Source: Bacteroidales bacterium UBA1223 (GTDB taxonomy: Bacteria; Bacteroidota; Bacteroidia; Bacteroidales; P3). From it: 41,250 bases of DNA. Where the stretch lies: the NCBI GenBank assembly GCA_002309155.1, contig DBXB01000038.1, positions 1,315 to 42,564 on the forward strand. Direction: 5' to 3'. The notes beneath the pieces are model-generated. The model ran no database searches. It saw only the letters and a list, made by a program, of their open reading frames with translations, and was not told the DNA's origin. Every line of letters begins with the position of its first letter. The stretch's first letter is position 1. Both the position numbers and the translations under genes were made by a program. Positions 7,698 through 14,077 of the stretch are shown piece by piece.

Positions 7698-9473
7698 ATG
7701 GAAGTGAAAAGACTATTCGACTTGCTTGAATACCGCAAGTCTACAAATCCTGAAACAGCTGTTTTTGTAGCCAAATACAATGGCGAATGGAAAAAGATAT
7801 TTATTGACGAGTATATCGAGATTGTCAATAATCTCAGTTATGCCCTTCTCGACATGGGCCTGAATCGTGGCGACCGTGTCGCCCTGATTTCGCCAAACTG
7901 TCCGGAATGGAACTATCTCGACATGGCAGTACAGCAGATAGGATGTGTGCTTGTCCCTATATACCCCACTATCTCGAGCGAGGACTATCATTTCATTTTC
8001 TCCAATGCTGGAGTGAGACTCATATTCCTCGACCATGCCGACCAGATGAGGAAAATCAGGGACGTGGTGACCGACGTTCCTTCTGTCGAGGGTATATTCC
8101 TGTTTAAGCAAAATGAGGAGAAAGACCCGTTGGTGACAGGAACTTTGGCCGATCTCCTTGAGAGAGGACGCCAGAACCCCGATCCCGATAAGGTGAAGTC
8201 TCTACGCGACGCCATAACTCCGCGCGACATGGCGACGATAATCTATACCAGCGGTACGACTGACAAACCTAAGGGTGTCATGCTCTGCCATGAGAACATC
8301 CTCACCTGTGTCAACGGAGTGAAGATGACCCCCAAGCCCTATTTCTCTCGTGCCATGAGTTTCCTTCCTCTCTGCCATATCTATGAGAGGATGATGAATT
8401 ATCTCTACCAGTTTATGGGGTATGAAACCTACTATGCTGAGAGTATAGCCAAAGTGGTGGAGAATCTCAAATATGCACGTCCCTATATGATGACCGCTGT
8501 TCCTCGTTTCATCGAGAAAATGTACGACGGCATCTACCGCAGCGGACAGAAGCAGGAGGGCTTCAAGAAGAAGATATTCTTCTGGGCACTGGATTTGGCG
8601 TTGCAGTATGACCTCGACGGAACATCGTTGTGGTATAAATGCAAGCGCCTTGTCGCCGACAAGCTTGTCTACGGCAAGATCCGTGAGAATTTCGGTGGCT
8701 GTCTCGAGATGTTTGTCTCTGGCGGTTCAGCCATCCAGCCCCGACTGGCAAAATTCTTTACCTGTATCGGCATGGATATCTACGAAGGCTATGGCCTCAC
8801 AGAGTCGTCTCCCGTCATCGCTGTCAGTTCGGCACTGCCTCACGGTCGCAAACTGGGTACCGCCGGTTTGCCGTTGCCGGGAATAGAGGTGAAAGTGTTG
8901 CCCGAGAATAACGAGATTGTCTGCCGGGGAACAAATGTGATGCTGGGCTACTTCAATGCCCCTGAACTAACCGCTCAGGTGGTGGACAGTGAAGGCTGGC
9001 TTCATACCGGTGACACCGGCACCTTCGAGCCCGAAGGACAGCTCCGCATTACCGGTCGAGTGAAGACTATGTTCAAGACATCGATGGGTAAATATGTCAA
9101 TCCCGAAGTTATAGAGGAGAAATTCAAGGAGTCTCCTTTTATCCTTGACATGATGGTGGTGGGCGAGAACCAGAAGTTTGCCGCCGCACTCATCCTCCCG
9201 GATTTCGATTTCTTGAAAGAGTGGCAGGAACGTCACGGCATCCATTGTGAGACTCGCGAGGAGATGCTCGCCGACAAGCAGACCCAAGCCCGTTTTAAAC
9301 GAGTCATAGATAAATACAACCCCCATTTCGGCTCCACCGAGCAGATTAAACGCTACAAAGTCATAAACGATACATGGACCGAGTCGAACGGTTGCATGAC
9401 CCCGACACTTAAAATCAAACGTAAAGTAATAGAACAACGCTGCAAAGAAGACATACAGGAACTTTTCAAATAG
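7698..9473 (+). CDS. Long-chain fatty-acid-CoA ligase (AMP-dependent synthetase, FadD15-like)
   Basis: This 591-residue ANL-superfamily enzyme has the P-loop IIYTSGTTDKPKGVM (181-195), the acyl-pocket region MSFLPLCHIYERM, the ATP motif GYGLTESSPV, GWLHTGDTG, and the hinge GRVKTMFKTSMGKYVNPE. Family members join fatty acids to CoA through an acyl-adenylate, feeding phospholipid synthesis or degradation at the inner membrane. Length is normal for the family. The usual Gly in TSGTTGxPKG is Asp here (D189), a tolerated but notable change. The chain-length preference cannot be read. It follows the DHOD-like gene; the next gene is 137 bp downstream after an intergenic stretch with an (ATT)n tract. 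Confidence 0.88.
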   Translation: MEVKRLFDLLEYRKSTNPETAVFVAKYNGEWKKIFIDEYIEIVNNLSYALLDMGLNRGDRVALISPNCPEWNYLDMAVQQIGCVLVPIYPTISSEDYHFIFSNAGVRLIFLDHADQMRKIRDVVTDVPSVEGIFLFKQNEEKDPLVTGTLADLLERGRQNPDPDKVKSLRDAITPRDMATIIYTSGTTDKPKGVMLCHENILTCVNGVKMTPKPYFSRAMSFLPLCHIYERMMNYLYQFMGYETYYAESIAKVVENLKYARPYMMTAVPRFIEKMYDGIYRSGQKQEGFKKKIFFWALDLALQYDLDGTSLWYKCKRLVADKLVYGKIRENFGGCLEMFVSGGSAIQPRLAKFFTCIGMDIYEGYGLTESSPVIAVSSALPHGRKLGTAGLPLPGIEVKVLPENNEIVCRGTNVMLGYFNAPELTAQVVDSEGWLHTGDTGTFEPEGQLRITGRVKTMFKTSMGKYVNPEVIEEKFKESPFILDMMVVGENQKFAAALILPDFDFLKEWQERHGIHCETREEMLADKQTQARFKRVIDKYNPHFGSTEQIKRYKVINDTWTESNGCMTPTLKIKRKVIEQRCKEDIQELFK

Positions 9474-9544
9474 GATTCCATCTTCGTCCCCTAAAACTAT
9501 CCAACCCTTCCAGATTCTTAATCCGTTACATTCCGACTGAAGAG

Positions 9545-9563
9545 TTATTATTATTATTATTAT
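9545..9563 (+). repeat. Short (TTA)n microsatellite
   Basis: Six trinucleotide units (TTATTATTATTATTATTA) lie about 48 bases before the start of the four-helix-bundle gene. The tract is non-coding and could vary in length by slippage. Any effect on expression is inference. Confidence 0.7.
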
Positions 9564-9610
9564 CGCACTAGATTATACCGAATTACATAAATTAACAAAC
9601 ACATTGCATT

Positions 9611-10075
9611 ATGGAAGAGAAAATTCCTAGTTTTTTCCGTTTCGAAGATTTGAGAATCTATGGAAAGTCTGTTGACTACAGCAAGTGGATTATCAACACG
9701 TTGCATGACCCCCGTAACGAAAACGAGAAACATCTGTGCCAGGCGTTTATACGTTCTGCCATTGACATCTCGCTGAATATCGCCGAGGGCTCGGCACGTA
9801 ACAAGGCTCAGTTCGACCATTATCTGAAGATCTCCAAGACCGCTATACGTGAATGTATAGTCTATTCGGAGATTGCCAACAGACTCGGTCTGATGACTGA
9901 CGAGGAACTCGCCCAGAGCAGAGAACTGCTGATGGAGCAGACTCGCATGATTGGCGCTTTGATAATCTCATTGCAGCGCAACCCCAGACGTAGTGATGAG
10001 GATCGTTTGGACGATGCCGTCAGCGACATCGATACAGACATCACGTTTGATGACCTGAACGAAACTAATAATTAA
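9611..10075 (+). CDS. Four-helix-bundle protein (23S rRNA intervening-sequence protein family)
   Basis: The 154-residue protein matches the four-helix-bundle family first known from proteins encoded in 23S rRNA intervening sequences: FEDLRIYGKSVDYSKWI near the start, then RSAIDISLNIAEGSARNKAQFDHYLKISKTAIRECIVY. The tail (from about 125) is acidic and probably disordered (SDIDTDITFDDLNE). Here it is a free-standing chromosomal gene, not inside an rRNA. It ends 11 bases before kdsA and is probably co-transcribed with it. The molecular function of the family is unknown; the fold suggests a pentameric or nucleic-acid-binding helical protein, which is inference. Confidence 0.8.
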   Translation: MEEKIPSFFRFEDLRIYGKSVDYSKWIINTLHDPRNENEKHLCQAFIRSAIDISLNIAEGSARNKAQFDHYLKISKTAIRECIVYSEIANRLGLMTDEELAQSRELLMEQTRMIGALIISLQRNPRRSDEDRLDDAVSDIDTDITFDDLNETNN

Positions 10076-10086
10076 AATAGTACGTT

Positions 10087-10905
10087 GTGTACCCGAAACT
10101 ACAAAATCTTCGTCATACCGACAGCGGTAATTTCTTCCTGATTGCAGGGCCATGTGTCATCGAGGATGATGTTATGCCCTACAAGATTGTCGAGAAATTA
10201 ATCGAGATTTCTAACAAACATAAGATTCCATTGGCTTTCAAGGCTTCTTACCGAAAAGCCAACCGTTCCAGAGTGGATTCATTCACTGGTATCGGAGATT
10301 GGGAAGGTTTGGAAATACTTGGCGACATCAGACAGCGGTACAATATCCCTGTCGTTACAGATATACATAATGAGACTGAGGCGGCGACAGCGGCCCAGTT
10401 TGTCGATGTTCTGCAAATCCCCGCGTTTCTATGCCGTCAGACATCCCTGCTTGCCGCCGCCGCCGAGACGGGAAAGGTGGTGAATGTCAAGAAAGGACAA
10501 TTCCTTTCACCCGAGGCAATGCGTTATGCCGTGGATAAGATACGCTACTATGGCGGTGAGAATATCATGCTGACAGAGCGTGGGGCTTCGTTCGGCTATC
10601 AAGACCTTGTGGTGGATTTTCGTAGCATCCCTATCATGAAACGTAACGGGGTGCCCGTCGTTGTCGATATCACCCACTCATTACAGAAACCCAACCAACC
10701 TGATGGCATCAGTGGTGGCGACCCTGAGATGATTGAGACCATAGGTCGCGCCGCCGTTGCCAACTGTTGCGACGGTATATTCCTCGAGACGCATCACGAC
10801 CCAAAGAACGCCAAGAGCGATGGCGCCAACATGCTGCCACTGGATATGGCTGAGGATCTGCTCGTCAGGTTGCTGAAAATCTACAAGACTGCTGTTGCTC
10901 TGTAA
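10087..10905 (+). CDS. kdsA: 3-deoxy-8-phosphooctulonate synthase (KDO-8-P synthase)
   Basis: The 272-residue enzyme condenses phosphoenolpyruvate with arabinose-5-phosphate to give KDO-8-phosphate, the precursor of the lipid A-linked KDO of lipopolysaccharide. Family marks are FFLIAGPCVIEDD (17-29), FKASYRKANRSRVDSFTG, TDIHNETEA, IPAFLCRQTSLL, VNVKKGQFLSP and FLETHHDPKNAKSDGANMLPL. The start is GTG at 10087: an in-frame TAG sits at 10078-10080 and no ATG lies between, so GTG is the only full-length start. It is 11 bases after the four-helix-bundle gene. The following gap up to 11136 holds only repeats. Confidence 0.95.
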   Translation: MYPKLQNLRHTDSGNFFLIAGPCVIEDDVMPYKIVEKLIEISNKHKIPLAFKASYRKANRSRVDSFTGIGDWEGLEILGDIRQRYNIPVVTDIHNETEAATAAQFVDVLQIPAFLCRQTSLLAAAAETGKVVNVKKGQFLSPEAMRYAVDKIRYYGGENIMLTERGASFGYQDLVVDFRSIPIMKRNGVPVVVDITHSLQKPNQPDGISGGDPEMIETIGRAAVANCCDGIFLETHHDPKNAKSDGANMLPLDMAEDLLVRLLKIYKTAVAL

Positions 10906-10954
10906 TAGTGCTGTTTATTATTCCTGCAGCTTTATTTTTGACAGTCGTTATATT

Positions 10955-11125
10955 AGTGATTGGTGAATTGTGAATTGTGAATGGTGATTAGTGAATGGTG
11001 ATTAGTTTATTCATCTAATCGTTTAGTCTAAATCATTTGTCCCTTAACTCCCCTTTTAACTCCCCCTTAACTCCCTTTAACTCCATTATCATTTAACCTT
11101 TAAACTATAAGCTTTAACCTTTATT
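10955..11125 (+). repeat. Composite intergenic repeats: GTGAATN, CCTTAACTC and TTTAACC units
   Basis: The gap between kdsA and the exonuclease gene holds three repeat blocks in order: about six 7-nt GTGAATN/GTGATTN units (10956-11005), then TTGTCCCTTAACTCCCC and three more TTAACTCCC units (11037-11084), then TTTAACC units (11092-11122), ending 12 bases before the ATG at 11136. No promoter, hairpin terminator or ORF is evident. Confidence 0.8.
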
Positions 11126-11135
11126 TATACTAACC

Positions 11136-12014
11136 ATGAAACTAAACTTAACTAAACCTATTGTCTTTTTCGACCTTGAGACCACTGGCATACAGGTGGG
11201 GTCCGACAGAATAGTACAGATCTGCCTTTTGAAGGTCCTTCCCGACGGTACAGAATTAGACAAGACTTACCTTGTACGTCCCGTGAATGACAATGGGGTG
11301 ACAATGCATATCCCAGAAGAGGCTACTGCCGTCCACCATATTACCGACGCTATGGTGTCATCAGAGAAAAGCTTCAGGGAACTGGCACCTGAAATCGCCG
11401 ATTTTATCGGTGATGCCGATCTGGCAGGATACAACTCCAACAAATTCGATGTTCCGCTTCTGGTTGAGGAATTTCTCCGTGCCGGAATTGATTTCTCCAT
11501 AGACAACCGCCGATTGGTCGATGTCCAGAATATCTTCCACCGTATGGAGCAGCGTACTCTTGTGGCAGCATATAAATTCTACTGTGGTAAAAACCTTGAT
11601 GGAGCACACAGTGCCGATGCTGACACCAAGGCAACCTATGAGGTGCTGAAGGCTCAGCTCGATAGATATAAAGAGACACCCTATGTGGAAAGAGATGGTA
11701 CCACTACCTATCCCGTTGTCAACGACATAACAGCTCTGAGCCTTTTCTCCGGCAATTCACAATGGGCCGACTTGGTGGGACACATTGGCTACGACAAAAA
11801 CCATCGTGAGGTCTTCAATTTTGGTAAACATAAAGGCAAGACACTCGAGCAAGTCTTCAGTATCGAACCCGCCTATTACGACTGGATGATGAAAGCCGAT
11901 TTCCCGCTCTCCACAAAGCAGGTGGTGATGAAGGTTCAACGCCGTCTGATAGAGGAAAAAAGGAAGAAAGACCAGGAGAAGTTGCAGGCCTTGAAACTCA
12001 AATTTGAAGGTTGA
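11136..12014 (+). CDS. DEDDh 3'-5' exonuclease with ExoX-like C-terminal domain
   Basis: The 292-residue protein starts with a DnaQ-type exonuclease domain: D13 and E15 in FFDLETTG, D105 in AGYNSNKFDVPLL, and H158 with D163 in AHSADADTKAT, the full DEDDh metal set. A second small domain near 227-256 (FNFGKHKGKTL, PAYYDWMMKADFP) matches the C-terminal domain found in exodeoxyribonuclease X-like proteins. The protein is likely to remove nucleotides from single-stranded or mismatched 3' ends in repair; its real substrate is inference. It stands alone between two repeat-filled gaps and has a lysine-rich C-terminal helix. Confidence 0.85.
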   Translation: MKLNLTKPIVFFDLETTGIQVGSDRIVQICLLKVLPDGTELDKTYLVRPVNDNGVTMHIPEEATAVHHITDAMVSSEKSFRELAPEIADFIGDADLAGYNSNKFDVPLLVEEFLRAGIDFSIDNRRLVDVQNIFHRMEQRTLVAAYKFYCGKNLDGAHSADADTKATYEVLKAQLDRYKETPYVERDGTTTYPVVNDITALSLFSGNSQWADLVGHIGYDKNHREVFNFGKHKGKTLEQVFSIEPAYYDWMMKADFPLSTKQVVMKVQRRLIEEKRKKDQEKLQALKLKFEG

Positions 12015-12059
12015 AACCCCCGACTATAATTCTAAGTAACGATAAAAAAGTAAATAATG

Positions 12060-12172
12060 AGAAGTTAAAGAGGTTATAGAAGTTAAAGGACAAATGTGCC
12101 ATCCGGTGCTATTGTCCCTTAACTCCCCTTAACTTCCCTTAACTTCCCTTAACTCCCCTTTTTAACTCCATC
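12060..12172 (+). repeat. AAGTTAAAG and CCTTAACTTC repeat block with an internal hairpin
   Basis: Units AGTTAAAG (12064-12091) are followed by TTGTCCCTTAACTCCCC and three more CCTTAACTTC/CCTTAACTCC units (12114-12163). GTTAAAGGACAA (12084-12095) can pair with TTGTCCCTTAAC (12114-12125), with one mismatch, forming a 12-bp hairpin. The 19-nt string at 12106-12124 recurs exactly at 14026-14044. Confidence 0.75.
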
Positions 12173-12203
12173 TCATTATACCTTATTATTTTACAATACT
12201 CTT

Positions 12204-13376
12204 ATGAGAATAAAATATCTTCTCGCTGTTTTATTGCTCATGTTGTCTTTCTCGGCAAAGTCCCAGAATGACAATGTTGGCAATGCGGATAATTACGACA
12301 CTACTCAGTATTCACGATACTTGGTGCCGGATTATGAGATACTCGCCAAGGTTATCAATGATCCTACTTCCAATTATTATTATCCGACTCTTCTGAAACG
12401 TTTCTCCGAAGCTGATACATCTCTTTCCCTCGAGGAGATTCATTGCCTCTATTATGGTTATGTCCTTCAAGACGACTATAACCCCTATGTCTCATCAACA
12501 GAGGAGGATGAGGCGCGCAAGATTCTGAACCAGGAAGAGGTGTCTGTCAAAGACGCTGAGAAGGCTATAAAACTGCTTGACAAGGCAGTGGAGAAGACAC
12601 CGATGCATATGCGTCTCTATATGTACCGTTATTTTGCTAAGACTGTAGTTTATGGCGAAGGCTCTAAAGAGTCGGAAGCGGATGCTTACCGATATGTGGC
12701 TCTCGTCAGCGTTATCTCCGCCTCCGGCGACGGATATGGTTATGAAACGGCATTGCATGTATGTATTGTGTCTCATTCCTACAGTGTTATGTCTTATTAT
12801 GGTCTGGACCCCACGTCACAATCATTGCAAATGGATAATGGCCGCTCTTTTGATGTCTTTACGCTGGAAGAGAACGAGATGGGACGTGAGCAACTTTATG
12901 TGGATGTGACTCCTTGCCTGAGTTATCTCTCTAAACGGTTTGCGATTGATGACGATGAAGAGAGTGTCAGCGACAAACCTGTCGAAGAATATGACATCTC
13001 GCTGGGCCGTAAGGTGACAGTGAAGATGGACAAGAAGAGTAAGGGGAAATATCTCTTCCGTGTTCTGTCGGATGTGCCGTTTAAAGATACGGTTGACTAC
13101 AAAGATACGGATCGTCTCTTTGAGGAAAAAGGAGAGAAGAACACTATTGTCTTCTATTTTGTCAACGGCAAGATGGGCGACAACCCTGCAGTCTTGCTAA
13201 TTATGAAGAGCTATTGCAAGAAGGCGATGTCTTATGACACGTTTATCAGAATGACTGGCAACGCAACGTTCAACCCAACGTCAAATGATGGAATCTTCCC
13301 CGGCGCCAGAGGCGTTGAGATTTGGCGTGATCCTATTGCCGCGATCCGACTGTCGGGATTCCGGCCGATGAAATAA
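12204..13376 (+). CDS. DUF4919-like exported protein
   Basis: The 390-residue protein has a signal peptide (MRIKYLLAVLLLMLSFSAKSQ). The region from about 40 to 235 resembles DUF4919 of Bacteroidota: PDYEILAKVINDPTSNYYYPTLLKRF, LEEIHCLYYGYVLQDDYNPY, a helical segment of paired repeats (VSVKDAEKAIKLLDKAVEKTPMHMRLYMYRYF), and GREQLYVDVTPCLSYLSKRF. An extra C-terminal part of about 130 residues holds a beta-rich stretch and IWRDPIAAIRLSGFRP. No function is known for the family; location is periplasm or outer membrane. Its stop is 7 bases before the FAH-family gene, so the two are probably one transcript. Confidence 0.65.
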   Translation: MRIKYLLAVLLLMLSFSAKSQNDNVGNADNYDTTQYSRYLVPDYEILAKVINDPTSNYYYPTLLKRFSEADTSLSLEEIHCLYYGYVLQDDYNPYVSSTEEDEARKILNQEEVSVKDAEKAIKLLDKAVEKTPMHMRLYMYRYFAKTVVYGEGSKESEADAYRYVALVSVISASGDGYGYETALHVCIVSHSYSVMSYYGLDPTSQSLQMDNGRSFDVFTLEENEMGREQLYVDVTPCLSYLSKRFAIDDDEESVSDKPVEEYDISLGRKVTVKMDKKSKGKYLFRVLSDVPFKDTVDYKDTDRLFEEKGEKNTIVFYFVNGKMGDNPAVLLIMKSYCKKAMSYDTFIRMTGNATFNPTSNDGIFPGARGVEIWRDPIAAIRLSGFRPMK

Positions 13377-13383
13377 TGATATC

Positions 13384-14019
13384 GTGAAGATAATCTGTAT
13401 AGCACGCAACTATTCGGAACATGCAGGCGAGATGGGGGCACCCATCTATGAGCGTGGCTCTAAGGAGGCCGCGTCTCCAAGTTTCTTTCTGAAGCCAGAC
13501 AGCGCTCTGCTGATCAACAACAAACCATTCTTCTACCCTGAATTCAGCAATAGGATAGAACATGAGGTTGAGGTGGTGGTGCGTATCGACAGGGTGGGCA
13601 AGTGTATAGCTGAGCAGTTCTCCCACCGCTACTATACTCATGTGGCTCTTGGTGTCGATTTCACAGCCCGTGACCTGCAGAGTGAGGCTAAAGCCAAGGG
13701 ACTTCCATGGACAATGTCGAAAGGTTTCGACGGCTCAGCAGTCTTGAGCGACTTTGTCGCTTTGGAGGAACTGGGTGGCGATATACAGAATTTGTCGTTC
13801 TCCCTGTCACGTAACGGCACGACGGTGCAGAGTGGCAACACCTGCAATATGCTTTGTTCTGTTGACAGGATGATATCGTATATCTCGCAGTTTATGCTTC
13901 TCCGCACAGGTGACATCATCTATACCGGCACACCGTCAGGTGTGGGACCTGTGGAGATTGGCGACCTGCTTGAAGGCGAGATACAGGGTCGCCAGTTACT
14001 GCATTTCCATATCAGGTGA
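13384..14019 (+). CDS. Fumarylacetoacetate hydrolase (FAH) family enzyme
   Basis: The 211 residues match small FAH-superfamily members: ARNYSEHAGEMG at the start; metal ligands E59 and E61 in RIEHEVEVVV and D92 in GVDFTARDLQ; GLPWTMSKGFDGSA; and GDIIYTGTPSGVGPV. Family members hydrolyse, decarboxylate or isomerise keto-enol diacids (acylpyruvase, oxaloacetate decarboxylase or hydroxyheptadienedioate isomerase activities); which applies here is unknown. The start is GTG at 13384. The nearby ATG at 13376 is in another frame and stops at once. The gene is 7 bases after the DUF4919 gene and convergent with the T9SS-related operon. Confidence 0.85.
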   Translation: MKIICIARNYSEHAGEMGAPIYERGSKEAASPSFFLKPDSALLINNKPFFYPEFSNRIEHEVEVVVRIDRVGKCIAEQFSHRYYTHVALGVDFTARDLQSEAKAKGLPWTMSKGFDGSAVLSDFVALEELGGDIQNLSFSLSRNGTTVQSGNTCNMLCSVDRMISYISQFMLLRTGDIIYTGTPSGVGPVEIGDLLEGEIQGRQLLHFHIR

Positions 14020-14025
14020 CCTAGT

Positions 14026-14066
14026 CGGTGCTATTGTCCCTTAAAATCCCTTAACTTCTCTTAATA
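14026..14066 (+). repeat. CCTTAACTTC repeat remnant between convergent genes
   Basis: CGGTGCTATTGTCCCTTAA (14026-14044) is identical to 12106-12124 and is followed by two degenerate CCCTTAACTTC units. It occupies most of the 58-base gap between convergent stop codons. No hairpin terminator is apparent there. Confidence 0.7.
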
Positions 14067-14077
14067 ATCTTCTGAGA

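Noticed and set aside
10955..11125. CRISPR array
   Set aside because: The repeats are 7-10 nt with no unique spacers of regular length and no cas genes nearby.
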